Of a stretch of DNA of 64,000 nucleotides, positions 1 through 12,215 are shown in pieces. The DNA comes from Strigamia acuminata (Eukaryota > Arthropoda > Chilopoda > Geophilomorpha > Linotaeniidae). The notes under the pieces were generated by a model. That model searched no databases. It saw only the letters and a list, made by a program, of their open reading frames with translations, and was not told where the DNA came from. How positions within the stretch are numbered: the first letter of the stretch is position 1; each line of letters opens with the position of its first letter. The DNA is taken from contig OX442314.1 of the NCBI GenBank assembly GCA_949358305.1, forward strand, positions 4,901,087 to 4,965,086, read 5' to 3'. The translations under genes and the position numbers were made by a program.

Positions 1-134
1 CCATTATTTTCAAATTCCGTTATTCCATTATTTTCAAATTCCGTTATTCCATCATTTTCAGTTCCGTTATTCCGCCATTTTCAAATTCCGTTATTCCGCC
101 ATCTTCTCATTCCGTTATTCCGTCATTCCTAAAC
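1..134. repeat. 24-bp minisatellite at the window edge
   Basis: About five and a half copies of a 24-bp unit built around TTATTCCATTATTTTCAAATTCCG run in from the left edge, so the array probably continues outside the window. Copies differ at a few positions (CATTA, CATCA, CGCCA). No coding role is seen. Confidence 0.85.
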
Positions 135-1020
135 ATTCCCTCCCATCCCATTTCCCTCGCGACACACGAAACGACCTCCGACTAAACACCAAACAAGCCC
201 GCAGTTATTTACCCAATCAAATCACTCCGATATCCACACACAAGTTTTAAAAAACATAACAACATTCAACTCACGTCTCCATACAACTACTTCCCACCCA
301 ACCTCCCCCGTCAAACCTCGCTCGCTACAATGCACACAGTGTCATTCCCTTCGAGATTCCATTTTCTGATGTTTGCTACTTTACTACTCCGCCAAGAAAA
401 ACGAAATGAAAAAAAAATAAATAACCAATAAATAAAGAAATATATATACAACGTCAAACCAAACCCACCGGCCCGCATCGCACAATCATGCCGCGCCACA
501 CGCGCCTCGCCCCGGCACAACGCTCCAACGAAACCGTACTCCCCGCCAACCCCGCGAATCTCCACCAACCTCCGCCGCGCAATGCGTGCCTCGCGCCGCC
601 TGGCATTCCTCGCATCCCCGCGCTCCCACAATCAAATTAACCACTTCTCCTTGACGCATCACCTCATATTTTTTCTATCAAAAGATAAACACACATCTGT
701 ATTTACGACCGGTTTATTTCCACTAAAGGATCCAGTTCCGGTCCATTCATTCTGCTTGTAGCGCGCCCTGGTGACGCTTTTTATTGCCACATTGATCAAC
801 AAACTGCGCAAATATGGCGCCCCCTAACCGTTATCTATCCCTTTTTTCGCGACAATTTCGTCGCCAGGTGGCCGGCCGAAGCACGAGTGAAATGTTTTAA
901 TTAATTTCGAGTTTTTGACCTCGATAACACGACTATCAATCGCTTAATAGGCCTAATCTGTGTGTGCGCAGCCGCTGCACGCCTTTTTCGCCCTGGAATT
1001 AATTAATTTTAATTTTTGTT
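135..1020. other. Intergenic, no gene recognised
   Basis: This is non-repetitive sequence with a moderately GC-rich patch at about 480-630. The only open frames are short and show no recognisable domain or splice structure. I see no gene, RNA or mobile element here. Confidence 0.4.
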
Positions 1021-1150
1021 TTTTTTTTGTTTTCTGGTGACGGTTTGTGGAACTACGATAATGGGGATTGAAGGATTTTAATTTGTTTTTTTTTTTTAAT
1101 TTTTTTTTGGGGGGGGGGGGGGGGGAGTGGGTTTGGGGGGGGGGCTTTTG
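1021..1150. repeat. Poly(T) and poly(G) tracts
   Basis: Runs of T are followed by 17 consecutive G at 1109-1125 and a second G run at about 1135-1144. The G tracts could form a G-quadruplex; that is inference from base composition only. Long homopolymers are also a frequent place for assembly errors. Confidence 0.7.
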
Positions 1151-1469
1151 GAAGGATCAGTCACTTTAGTGGCCGTAAATCGAGTGGAGGTGGGGAAATG
1201 GAGGGCGATTCGGAGGTGAGGGCGGTTGTGTTTTGCATCGTTGTTTAATGGAGTCGACACCAGGGGGCCGAGGTTTTTTTTCTTCCTTTATTTGGAAGTG
1301 ATGGAGTGCTGGTTTATGCGTTTTGGAGTTCGATTTATGGTGATGTTGGAAAAAAGGAAAGTTTTGGTTTTTTTATGGAAAACATCAAGATGGAGGTGGT
1401 TTTTTTTTTTGGAAAAGTTGTGGTTTTTAATTTTTTTAAAGGTGAATAATTATTTTTTGTAAAAAAAAT

Positions 1470-2380
1470 TGAATTTTGGAGAAAAAAGGAAATTTTTTTT
1501 TGGGAAGAAATCAAAATGGTGGTTTCTTTTTTGTTTTTTTTTTATATTTTTTTTTTTGGTTTTTTTGGGTAGGAAAAAATTAAGATGGTGGTGATTGATT
1601 CAGAATTTGTAGGAAAGAAATTGTAATTGTAATTATTTGTAGTAAAAAAAAATTAAATTTTGGAAGATTTTTTTTGGATAAAATCAAAATGGCGGTGTTG
1701 TTGAATGAGGTTTGGATTTTTTTGGATAAAATCGAGATGGCGTTTTTGATACGGTCTGTAAAGTGATGTCCAAAATCTAGTTATCGCAAACAACGGATTT
1801 AAAATTTTCCAACTTAAAAAAAACAAGATGGCGGTCGAATTCAAAAATGTAAAAATGTAAAAATTCTATTACAAAAAAAAATAAAAAGATGGCGGTGGTC
1901 CATATAAATTTCCTTCATAAAAAAAACAACCAAAAAAAAGGAGAAAAACAAAAAAACAAAATGGTGGTCGAATTAACAAATCTAAAAGTTTTCCATGAAA
2001 ACCTAAAACCAAGAATACAAAATGGTGGTCCTAATAAATTACCATCAACAAAACAACTACATAAAAAAAAATATATATATATAAATGGCGGTTTACTTCA
2101 ACAATTTATAATATTCCCACGATAAACTGAAACTGAAAAAAAATCAAGATGGCAGTTTTGATAGAACTTCACCAAAAAAAAAAGATAGCGGTCCTCATAG
2201 ATTTTCCCAAAAAAACAAGATGGCGGTCCTGATAGATTTTCCCAAAAAAACAAGATGTCGATCCTGACTCCTGATAGATCTTCAACAAAAAACAAGATGG
2301 CGGTCTTGATAGATTTTCCCCAAAAAACAAGATGGCGGTCCTGATAGATCTTTACCAACCAAACATAAAAAATAAAAAAA
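1470..2380. repeat. Degenerate repeats carrying AAGATGGCGGT
   Basis: The motif AAGATGGCGGT or AAAATGGCGGT recurs more than ten times, separated by A-rich or T-rich spacers. Between about 2145 and 2350 the copies become regular, with a unit of about 35 bp (CAAGATGGCGGTCCTGATAG plus a TTTTCCCAAAAAA tail). The core resembles the YY1 consensus AANATGGCGGC. The small open frames here merely translate the repeat. Confidence 0.7.
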
Positions 2381-3265
2381 TTAAAAAACTAAACAAACAA
2401 TCAACAACAACAAAAAAAAACAGCCAAAAAAACCACAATGTCTTCCACGTTTCCATTTCCTTTTTTATCGACAGCTCAGGTGCGGGTCAGACTTTGTTCG
2501 TTTGAGCGGTCGTAAAAGCGCGGCAACCAAACCCAGACCCAATGCAGACCAAGAAAGCGCTCGCCCGCCTCTCACACCTCACCCTTTCCTTTATCGTCCT
2601 CCTTCCAACATGGCCGCCCCTCGGCCTCGTTTTCATGTTTGCTCATCGTCTTAGCGCTTATCTGCGCCGCCCGACGACAGAGTGCAACTCAAAAAGCGAA
2701 ACTAAATCCGAAACTAATCCGGCTTTGATCTTTGTCCTGACAGATGCTGTTTATCTCAAATTTTTCTTAAAGCGATGAACAAGCAAACTTGTCTGCACTC
2801 TCTAAAGCTCTAAGCAGCTGGAATAAACAGTGTTGTGATAGGGAGCTAAGACGCCCTTTTTTTTATTGTCAACTCAGACAGGAAATTAAGTTGCAGGTAT
2901 TTCTACGGAGGTAGGTGCTTCCATAAAAGACACATCTATTTGTTAAAGGAGCTTGTGCAAATAGTCATTTCCTACGGCTGATGGGGTATAAAAATGTTGC
3001 ATACGGGGGCTTCGGGGTTCGGGTTTAGCACGCTTTAATTTTTCTTTGTGTTTTGCACGAGATACGCTAGGGGGGAGTATGGCGCGGTGTTGACGGAACG
3101 TCAATTCTTTTGAGTTTCGGCTTTGCAACCATAATTTCTAAGGGATTGGATTTGGTTGCCGGGAAGCTGTCCGTCGAGTCGTCGGAGGGACTCCGGTGTT
3201 ACTCACATGATACACAAAATGTACAAGGGAGTGGCCATTTTGGTTCAATTTTTTGGATAGAAAAT
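2381..3265. other. Intergenic, no gene recognised
   Basis: This is a non-repetitive stretch. An open frame at 2542-2778 starts with a hydrophobic segment but has no family signature, splice context or codon bias that I can use, so I do not call it a gene. Confidence 0.4.
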
Positions 3266-3267
3266 TG

Positions 3268-3830
3268 GAAGTTTTTGGTCGAAAAAGTGGATTTTTGGTC
3301 CAAAAAGTGGATTTTTTGTCCAAAAAGTAGATTTTTGGTCCAAAAAGTGGATTTTTGGTCCAAAAAGTGGATTTTTGGTCCAAAAAGTGGATTTTTGGTC
3401 CAAAAAGTAGATTTTTGGTCCAAAAAGTGGATTTTTGGTCCAAAGAGTGGATTTTTGGTCCAAGAAATGGATTTTTGGTCCAAGAAATGAATTTTTGGTC
3501 CAAAAAATGGATTTTTGGTCCAAAAAATGGATTTTTGGTCAAAAAAATGGATTTTTGGTCAAAAAAATGGATTTTTGGTCAAAAAAATGGATTTTTGGTC
3601 AAAAAAGTGGATTTTTGGTTAAAAAAATGGATTTTTGGTCCACGAAATGGATTTTTGGTCCGAGATATGGATTTTTGGTCCAAAAAATTGATTTATTGGT
3701 CAAAAAAATTGAATTTTTTGGTCTAAAAAATGGATTATTGGTCCAAAAACTGAATTTATGGTCCAAAAAATGGTTTTATGTTCCAAAAAATGAATTTGAT
3801 CCAAAAAGTGTGCAGAAAGTGTTCAGAAAA
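3268..3830. repeat. 20-bp minisatellite
   Basis: About 26 tandem copies of a 20-bp unit (CAAAAAGTGGATTTTTGGTC and variants) become more divergent towards the right end. Because 20 is not a multiple of three and the unit lacks stops in several frames, long shadow reading frames appear on both strands; they are artefacts of the repeat. Confidence 0.95.
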
Positions 3831-6800
3831 TAAAATCCAGTTGAATCTTCATTCCAGTTGTATCCCAACTCCAACAAATTGAATTTGTCGTTCGACCGAC
3901 TTATTAGCATTTTTTGCTTTGAATTTTTCACCACTGCAGCTGAGCTTAGCATCATATGGATAAGTCTTTGTTTTCACTGGTAGTTAAGGGACAATATTGG
4001 CAGGAAGTGGTGTGACTCTACAAACACTTTTTCACAGAAATCAATTGACAATTGCTATAGGTTTAAGACCTCTCTTTAACTACATCGAAGGATTCACCGA
4101 AAAGCCGAAAACTACTAAAACAACAACACAGGAATAGACAGAGACTACAAACAATTTATTTCTTCCTGCAATTCCAATTAACTTTTTGGAATTTCATCAA
4201 ATATCCACATTTTATATAAATTTGAAAATTTAATTACAAATTAAACTTTGAGGCTATGCAAATTGATTTTTGGCTCCACTTTCATCTCCAACTCTCAGCT
4301 GAATTGGTGATCCAATGAAAACAAACTTTAACTTCATTTTATTTATTTTTTCACTCATCTCTGACTCACTCCTGAGTATTCTAATCTACAAAACTGCCTC
4401 CAGGTTGCCTGAGAACTACTCCATCATGCACACTGGGCATTTGTGAATATTTAACCATTGAGCCTGGCCCATTGTCTGCAAAACCCATTTGCTTGCTTAT
4501 TTTATGGCTTGTCTGGATACAAGCACCTTTCTCAATATAACTTAAGTTCCAGGAAATGACCAGCAGATGAAATGAGATAAAAAGCCATTGGCAATTGACA
4601 GGGAGATAGAAAAAGTGCAGAGAGAAAAATAAAAAGAAAAAAGGTTGCAAGAGGGTGAATTTCCTGTTTCACACTTCATCTTGAAATGGCTTCTCTTTAT
4701 GGCACCACACACCATAGTCCTTGATGATCTCTTATTTGATTTTTTAAAGCTCTTAATCAATAAAGGAATTAGCACCTTTTTATTCCACTGGAATCAACTT
4801 GTGTTCCCCAATTGTTGAATGCACTCTGCATTATTCATGCTTGCTTTTTGGGTATTTTAATGAGCTGCACCAATATTATCTTGTTAAAAGTTTGGATTTA
4901 GTTAAACAGAAGAAGCAGAATGCAACTTAGCATTAATGCATTTGAACTTTAATCCAATTAAAACTTTAATTATAAGGAATGAGAAGGTTCTGGCTTATAC
5001 AATATTAAAATGTAGATAAGCAATGCATTTTTCCCCCTCTTCTTCACACTCCACATAATATTTGCATGCTATTTTAAGTTATTGTTATTATGGAAGAGCC
5101 TGGTTTGGTATATATTAAATTTTGAAATTAATTTGGATTCTTCGTCTTGCCGCGGCATCAGTATGGCCTTTTGGTTTTGGGCTTTTGATTGGGTTGCTTA
5201 CTATGCAGATGGAGGAGGATGTGAATCTCTGGTCCATTGTGCAGATAAGGGATTTTTTGATGGGATCATATCAATTTTTCTGGAAATTTTGTCTATCAGA
5301 GGATCGGAGACTTTGTGAATGGATTTTGCTAGGATAGGAACAGCTTACCATGCTGATCATTTGTTGCCATTGGAAATCAAGTTAGTCAGCACTTGAAGCT
5401 TCCGAAGAAGTTTATTAATCCTATCTATGAATCCTTTTTACACTCCAGCCCAACAAGTGGTAGCAGAGGATGGTTTTAATTCTTCTGGGGAAAGATCCAT
5501 CCCGGGGCCTAAATGTACTCTATTCACATTTCTTGTCATGTGTTTAATTTCATTCAACCAATTTTAGGTGTATTGTTGCATGTAGTCACTACACCAAATT
5601 CTTTGCTGTGTTGTAACAATTAATTTTTAGTTTTTGAGTAAAAAGGTCAATTTTATCAATTCACTGGGTGAATAGGCTGCTGTTCTAGAACTAATTCTAA
5701 GGCACAGTTACTATATTGTTTTTTAACCGGAAATGTGAGACGATAAATTTTCATATACCATATATAAATAAAGCCATCCTACCCAATGCACCTTTCATAA
5801 GGTCAATTTTTCCATACATTCTAACCATCACATCAATTTTCTCAAGCATTTTGACTATCGGAAGAACGGAGTCTTCGTTAACGGCTTTTTTTTGAAGTGC
5901 CTAGACAAGCCGGTTGCTTTGGAAGGAACAGTTGTTGCTTGCATCATTAAACTTTATCTAACAAAGAAGAAAAAAGTTCAAATACCTGATCCTAAAAGTT
6001 AATGCCAAGTCCTAATAGTGTGGACATTTGTTAACAAAAGCGCCGTTACAACATCTCTGGTAATCCCCGGCAGGTGCCGCTGATGACCTCGGAAGAGATA
6101 CCAAACTTACGCTTGAGCTGGAGATGCCAAGGGACTCTACATTAAAGGTTTTAGCAGAGAAATTGAAACCAAGACAAATTTGTGCATTAGCTTAAAAAAA
6201 TCAACTTCGAGACTTGATAGCGAAGAAGTTTGATTAATTGTTTGGAGGATAAAAGGATCTCAAACTACAATGGAAATATTGTTTTTGCTATGTGATTTAG
6301 TGGGAGAAAAAGAGCTACAAGAATGGATGATTGTTAGTCTTGAAAAATTCCTGGGGGATTGTTTATGGATTCATAAATCACTTGTTAAAAATGAAACCAA
6401 ACTGCTCGTGCTGGTAATGTTTCATTTTATTATTGCCTCTAAGTGACAATATCCTGTTCTTATGAGCATGAGTAATTCAATTGAAAACAACATTTATTCT
6501 TTTTATTCCAGCTTGTGTTCTGTCATGTGTGTGTGGATAATATTTCAGGAGACTGCCATAACACACAGTTTTATCTATTTTTAAAAGACCATCCAATTCA
6601 TACTAAGTGATCCGGAGTAATGAGATTCTGCGGAACACCGGTGAACAACTAATACCATAAGGGTTTATAACCTTTATTAGATTAATCAATAAAACAATTT
6701 ATTATTCTGTAATCCATTGTGCTTTTCATCTCTTTCGCCGACCAAAAAGTGGAAATCGAAGCCGAAGGAATTGATTATTTCTTTTACTTGTTGCAACTGT

Positions 6801-7163
6801 TTTTCTTTAACCATTTATTCCACCTGCCTTTCTCTCATCTTCATTCATCTCCATCAACTTTAGGGGCCACCATTTTGTCAACCTGCCACCACCCAAGATG
6901 ACTCCGAGAGCAACCGTAAAATTCAACACTCTAAGAGTTACTTTTTTAAGACACTTTCTATCTTTAATCGCCTACCACCAGGTTTGGTGCAACTCTTTTA
7001 TCCTCCAAAACATCAAAAAGTCATGTCTGGACTAGTCCAGGACCTTGCTTTGGATGTATCTATCATTGAGGGGTTTTATTAATAGAGGCCGTTCTGTAAT
7101 CTTGCAATTTTAACTTTATTTGGCAACGATGGGATTTTGGCTTAGAACCATCAACCGAGGACA
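3831..7163. other. AT-rich intergenic DNA, no gene recognised
   Basis: This is 3.3 kb of AT-rich, mostly non-tandem sequence. Open frames are short (under 95 codons) and none shows a domain, a signal peptide with a conserved mature part, or paired splice sites. Old, decayed dispersed repeats are likely but I cannot identify them by eye. Confidence 0.4.
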
Positions 7164-7165
7164 TA

Positions 7166-7906
7166 CAGGGTGTTTCGTTTAAGATGCCCAGTCAATTTCC
7201 AGAATAAGTATATGCTTTTCTAAAAAACCAAGCAGACTATCTTATAGCAAAGTAGGGATGACGAATCCAATGGTGTAATCAAATTTTATGACAGACATGC
7301 AACAATGCACTTTTCATTTGCTAACTCATTTACTGGTTGAGATAGAGCAAAATTTCCAATTACAAAGTTGTAGAGAACCATCAAATTAGTACTATCCAAC
7401 TTATCTTAGTCACCTAAGTTTACTGCTTTCTTAAAAAAAAATCAGCAAAATGAAAATTTTTATTCTTAGAAAATAAAATAATTTAGGCATTAAAAAAATA
7501 CAGTGGTTTTTTTTGTTTGCTTGCATAATAATGCAAATTTGAATACATTTATTGAAGAAATTCAGTACTTTTGCAGTAGAAATTTAATTATTGCCACAAT
7601 GGCTGGCTTTATTTCAGCTGATTTGTTTTCATTTTAAAATGAAAAGATTTAACTTAAGATGACTAAGATTAGTTTGGTAATACTAATTTGATGGTGCTCT
7701 ACAACTTTGTAATTGGAAATTTTGCTCTATCTCCACCAGTTAACGAGTTAGCAAATGAAAAGTGCATTGTTGCATGTCTGGCATGAAATTTGATTACACC
7801 ATTGGATTCGTCATCCCTACTTTGCTAGAGGATAGTCTGCTTGGTTTTTTAAAAAAGCATACACTTATTCAGGAAATTGACTGGGCATCTTAAACGAAAC
7901 ACCCTG
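7166..7906. mobile_element. Foldback MITE with TA target sites (Tc1/mariner-like ends)
   Basis: A 741-bp element has very long terminal inverted repeats. The left arm (about 7166-7437) reappears as its reverse complement in the right arm (about 7640-7906) at roughly 90 percent identity by eye. Both ends read CAGGGTGTTTCGTTTAAGAT going inwards and are flanked by TA (7164-7165 and 7907-7908), the target duplication of Tc1/mariner-type transposons. There is no transposase frame, so it is non-autonomous. The central 200 bp between the arms is AT-rich and non-coding. The superfamily is inferred only from TA and the end structure. Confidence 0.85.
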
Positions 7907-7908
7907 TA

Positions 7909-9118
7909 TATCCGTGTGTTATTTCCTATTGATTTGTTGTTCTTGTAGATGTGTTTTTACCACAAAGTAATTATAGTTTGAGTTTACTAATTGATGTATT
8001 ATTGTCGTGAACGATTGCACAAGAATGTAATGCAACCGGTGTTGTCATAACAGTGTGTTGTGGTTCGTTACGATGGAATTAAAAGCAGACATGTTCATCT
8101 TGTTTACATTTTACCAACTCTGAGTTTATTTAAACCAACAGTTCTGTGGGCTGATTGGATGATAGCAATCACGTGTCACGCATTGCATGCCAACTAAACA
8201 TGTTTGTTACCTGTTGTCTTCCCAGAATGCAATGCGGCTATGTATAATGTAGTGCCATCTTTGGTTCATGGTAGAACTATGTCTAATACAACAATCGGTC
8301 CAACGGAAGTGGAAATCAGTGCCATCTCTTAATGGGAATTTGCAATGCAACAGTCGCATCGTCTCTCGGTGAGAATATAGAAAACAACAAACAATCCTCT
8401 CCTACTTAGTTCTATGTTGCGGCTCTTTTACTATTGTTCGCTTTTGAACTTTTATTGTTAATTGTTACCATCACAGATATTGTGACAATGGCAATTGTTG
8501 CATTGGTATTTTCCAAAAATGTTTTCAACAATTGCAAATGAAAGTTACTATGGCAATTCAATATTGTTGTCTTTCTAACCTCCTGGATTTTCTACTGGCC
8601 TAGCTGAATGCCCAATTCACAGATAGTGGGTATTTCGCTTTTATTGAGTTGTTCAGGGGTAGCGTTTGGATTTCTATTCGATATCCAATCCCTCTGACCG
8701 CCATACAACCGACACCATGGTTATTGTGGTTGGTTTAATAGGTAGTGTTTTCTTTTCAACCCCTGAAGTGGTGACAGTCTTTAAGGCAAAGTTCACATCC
8801 ATGTCCAATCTGAGCTTACAGCAGTTATGTGATGCAACTTAAGCTGATAGGATTGTTGCAGCATCAAAACCCACTCCCAGTGAAGTCTAGTATAACTTAA
8901 TTTTCCCAATACCGGTGTGGAATAAAACCGGCCCTTGTGGATCCAATTTGATGCTTTGGCTTAACATGCCGCTGAATTTGCTTACCAATTGGCTATGTTT
9001 AAACCTAATATTTAGCTATGTCTTAGATTTCTCCAAGCCTACCGGTAGTGACATGAACAATGTTTTTAGATCATGCTTACTACCGGTATAAGTATTCTCT
9101 TTGTTCAATCTAACTATT
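7909..9118. other. Intergenic with one diverged dispersed repeat
   Basis: No gene is seen. The part at about 8265-8440 resembles 17408-17690: both contain CTATGTCT, GGAAATCAGTGCCATCTCTT-like sequence, ACAATCCTC and TTCTATGTTG in the same order. This marks a dispersed repeat of unknown class. Several ACCGGT-containing stretches occur at 8910-9085 without clear structure. Confidence 0.4.
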
Positions 9119-9292
9119 GTCTAGATTCTTTGTCTAGATTCTTTGTCTAGATTCTTTGTCTAGATTCTTTGTCTAGATTCTTTGTCTAGATTCTTTGTCT
9201 AGATTCTTTGTCTAGATTCTTTGTCTAGATTCTTTGTCTAGATTCTTTGTCTAGATTCTTTGTCTAGATTCTTTGTCTAGATTCTTTGTCTT
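9119..9292. repeat. 13-bp minisatellite, near-perfect
   Basis: About thirteen tandem copies of TCTAGATTCTTTG have essentially no divergence. The homogeneity suggests recent expansion. The TCTAGA in every unit is a 6-bp palindrome. Confidence 0.95.
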
Positions 9293-10330
9293 CAGTATCT
9301 ACAGAAGACAGCCAAAAATAGTTGCAAGTTCTTGCAAATGTCTTGTGACTGGCTTATCAGGATCTCAGCAGTTGTAGTTGACCCTCAGTCCTGTCAGATA
9401 TATACTATACACCAAACCAACACAACGTTGTCCAAACTCCTATTGGTTGAGCCGGATTGCGCCTAACTGTGGACTGTGATCTACTACGCGGAAAAGTAGT
9501 TCTGTTTATTTTCAACGAATTTCAGTGTAAAAAGTGATTAGAATGATGGATTTTATTTATTTGATAATAAAATGTTTATTTTATTTGCTGAATTACGGGT
9601 ACGGGTTCCCAATGTTCATCTCTGAGCCACAATAATGCCTGCACTGTTCTGCAGACTCAATTTTCATCGGCTTAACACAGTGCTGGAGTGGGCATATGCC
9701 ATTATATCTTCAGTGTACCTTTAGTTCTTCTTAAGACTACAGCACTACTGAAGGTGTTTAATCCCTTTGTTTCCTTTCATCATGATCTTTATGAACACTC
9801 CACACTGCATTTTCTGCAAACTTGACCCGCTGTTAAAACGGATAATAAGTCGTAACTGTCCTTTAAACGTTCTGTTTAACAACTTTTTCATTTATTTAAT
9901 AAATGACTCCATTGTAGCCCGGTCTTAAATGTCCACTAGAGTCCCGCCCAATCATTAGCCTAATGCGCATAACGTTTTTGCTCCTCTATTTAATGCATGG
10001 ATTATGAATAAATTGCATTACACGACTAATCGTCCAAAACAGAGGACTGGTGGACGATTGTGGAATTAAAAGCAAATCACTCAACGCCGTAATTTGTCTA
10101 CGCCACAAATAACACATAATCCCCGATGACGTCGAACGAACCAGTCGAATGCTTTCAGGATAATTACGATTCGGTCGATTAGCAGCGTGTTGATGACGTC
10201 ACAGCAGCCATCTTGAGTTAAGACGTGGCTTAATTACGTTCATTACGTTTGGCCTCGTTGTCGCGGAGACTCATAAACTCACTTTGGGACACTTGACAGG
10301 TTAATGGAGTCGTGGGCGGAACCGCGACAC
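9293..10330. other. Intergenic, no gene recognised
   Basis: This is non-repetitive sequence with several GACGTC sites near 10118-10200. No open frame of interest, RNA gene or mobile element is visible. Confidence 0.35.
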
Positions 10331-10670
10331 GAGCGGAAGTGAGTGGTGCGTCATTATAACAGCGGCCTCTAGTGGTAAAATATATATTTTTTCTTTCGTT
10401 GTGAGTTGGATCTGCAAGTAGTGACCGTCGCTGACAAGTTGGTTTGAGCGGAAGTGAGTGGTGCTCCATTATTACCGCGCCCTCTGGTGACAAAATATTT
10501 TTTTTCCTTCTAATGTGGGTTTGGATCTGGAAGCAGTGACCATTGTTGGCCAGTTGGTCAGTTGGTTTGAGCGGAAGTGAGTGGTGCCCCATTATTACCG
10601 CGCCCTCTGGTGACAAAATATTTTTTTTTTTTTAATGTGGGTTTGGATTTGGAAGCAGTGACCACTGACC
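10331..10670. repeat. Three direct repeats of about 115-124 bp
   Basis: Three copies start with GAGCGGAAGTGAGTGGTG at 10331, 10445 and 10569 and each continues with CCATTATTACCGCGCCCTCT-like sequence, a T-rich run and GGATCTGGAAGCAGTGACC. Copies 2 and 3 are closer to each other than to copy 1, so the array grew stepwise. The open minus-strand frame 10230-10616 only translates this repeat. Confidence 0.85.
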
Positions 10671-12008
10671 AATGGGTTGGTCAGTTTCTTTTCCCTCGAT
10701 TGGTTTGAGTGGGAGGAGAGGTTATTAACGGAATTGATGGCGCGGAACAAAAAGAAAATGGCCACAAGTCACGTGAGTTTATTCTTTTTTTCCCTTTGTT
10801 TGATCTGGTGTGTTTGCTCAGTTCGGTTGAAGAGAGAAAAGAAGAAATGTATTAAAAAACAATTTTTGTTGTATAGACAAAAAGCGAGATCGGTAAGGTT
10901 TGGTTGAGCGTTGTTTTTTCTCGTTTGGGGGCGCAGCTGGTGACTTCCATTTTGTGTCATGTGGGGGCGCAACTAATTAACATTTTGAGAGGTAACTGAT
11001 GGATGAGGGACGATGGAGAAACGTCGGTGGAAATTGGGGAAATAAAATGTAAACTGCATTGGAAATAATTGGGGTTAAGGTGGTGGGAGGAGTTTAATGG
11101 CAGGTTTTTCCATGTTAATGTATGGGAATTAGGCTTCATTATGGGGCTGGGTGGTTGAGCGGATTTGGAGGATCGATGTTTATCGATATTTATTGATTTT
11201 TGGATTTTGTTTGATTTTATTTTGTGGAGTTTTTTTTTAAGATTGTTGGATGGTAATTAGGCTTGGAAGATTTTATTAAAATAGCGATTTTTGTAATCGA
11301 TATTTATGGAAAAAAAATTGATTTCTATTATGTGAAATTTGTTTTATTTTGTTTGGGGTTGTTGGATGGTGATTGGCTTGGAAGAATTTATTAAAATATC
11401 GATTTTTGAAATCGATTTTTTTTCATAAAAATCTTTTTTTTTTTGTATGTTTGTTTTTGTGAATTTTCTAATTGTGATGAATTTGGAAGACTTTGGAGAA
11501 AATATCGATTATAAAATCGATTTTTTTTTTCTAAAACCCTGGTTTTATATTTCTGTGAATTTTCATTAATTTTCATTTTCTGATGATGTATGGAAATTAG
11601 GCTCAATTATCATTTAAGAGGTTTCAAAACACGTACAAAAAGATATTAATTAAATCCAATTCATTTCTATTGGATGTTTGCAAAGTCCTCCTATTACAGA
11701 AAAAGAAAATTTTTTTTTGTCGAAAATAAAACTTCAAAACTGCAACCTAATGATTCAGGCAAAATGTAAAAGTTCAATTTTTACATAGTTTAACATGGAA
11801 AACGAAGCGAGTTTCAAGTAAAATCCCAAAAGTGTTTGAAAAATATCGAACGAATTTACCGGCATTTGCAAGTCCATTTGTGATGTCAAAATATATTAAC
11901 AATATTGAATGGAATAACACAATACAACAATATTTCATAACAATACAGCTTTAATGTTACCAATCAAACATTAATCTAACATAACTTCAATGTATTGTTA
12001 AATTTATA
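10671..12008. other. Intergenic, with an ATCGATTTTT-rich zone
   Basis: No gene is seen. Between about 11160 and 11530 the sequence repeatedly carries ATCGATTTTT or TATCGATATT in irregular spacing, like the larger zones at 23510-23870, 58735-59690 and 62335-63010. The rest is AT-rich and featureless. Confidence 0.4.
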
Positions 12009-12215
12009 ACAATACCAAACCCAACCATGCCAAACCCAACAATGCCAAACCCAACAATGCCAAACACAACAATGCCAAACCCAACAATGCCAAACCCAAC
12101 AATGCCAAACCCAACAATGCCAAACCCAACAATGCCAAACCCAACAATGCAGAATCCAACAATGTCAAATCCAAAAATGCTCAATCCAAGAATATTTAAT
12201 GTCACAATGCCAAAA
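12009..12215. repeat. 15-bp minisatellite
   Basis: About thirteen copies of CCAAACCCAACAATG run through this block; the right-hand copies have drifted. The unit length is a multiple of three, so it reads as MPNPT repeats on one strand and GFGIV repeats on the other. With no flanking gene structure this is better read as a satellite than as a protein. Confidence 0.9.

Noticed and set aside
2542..2778. 78-codon frame with a hydrophobic start
   Set aside because: No conserved mature part, no splice or poly(A) context.
3110..3833. Long overlapping frames on both strands (DFWSKKWIFGPK and FGPKIHFLDQK repeats)
   Set aside because: Pure translation of the 20-bp minisatellite.
9119..9292. CRISPR-like regular repeats
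   Set aside because: The units are directly adjacent without unique spacers; it is a simple tandem array, as are all other arrays here.
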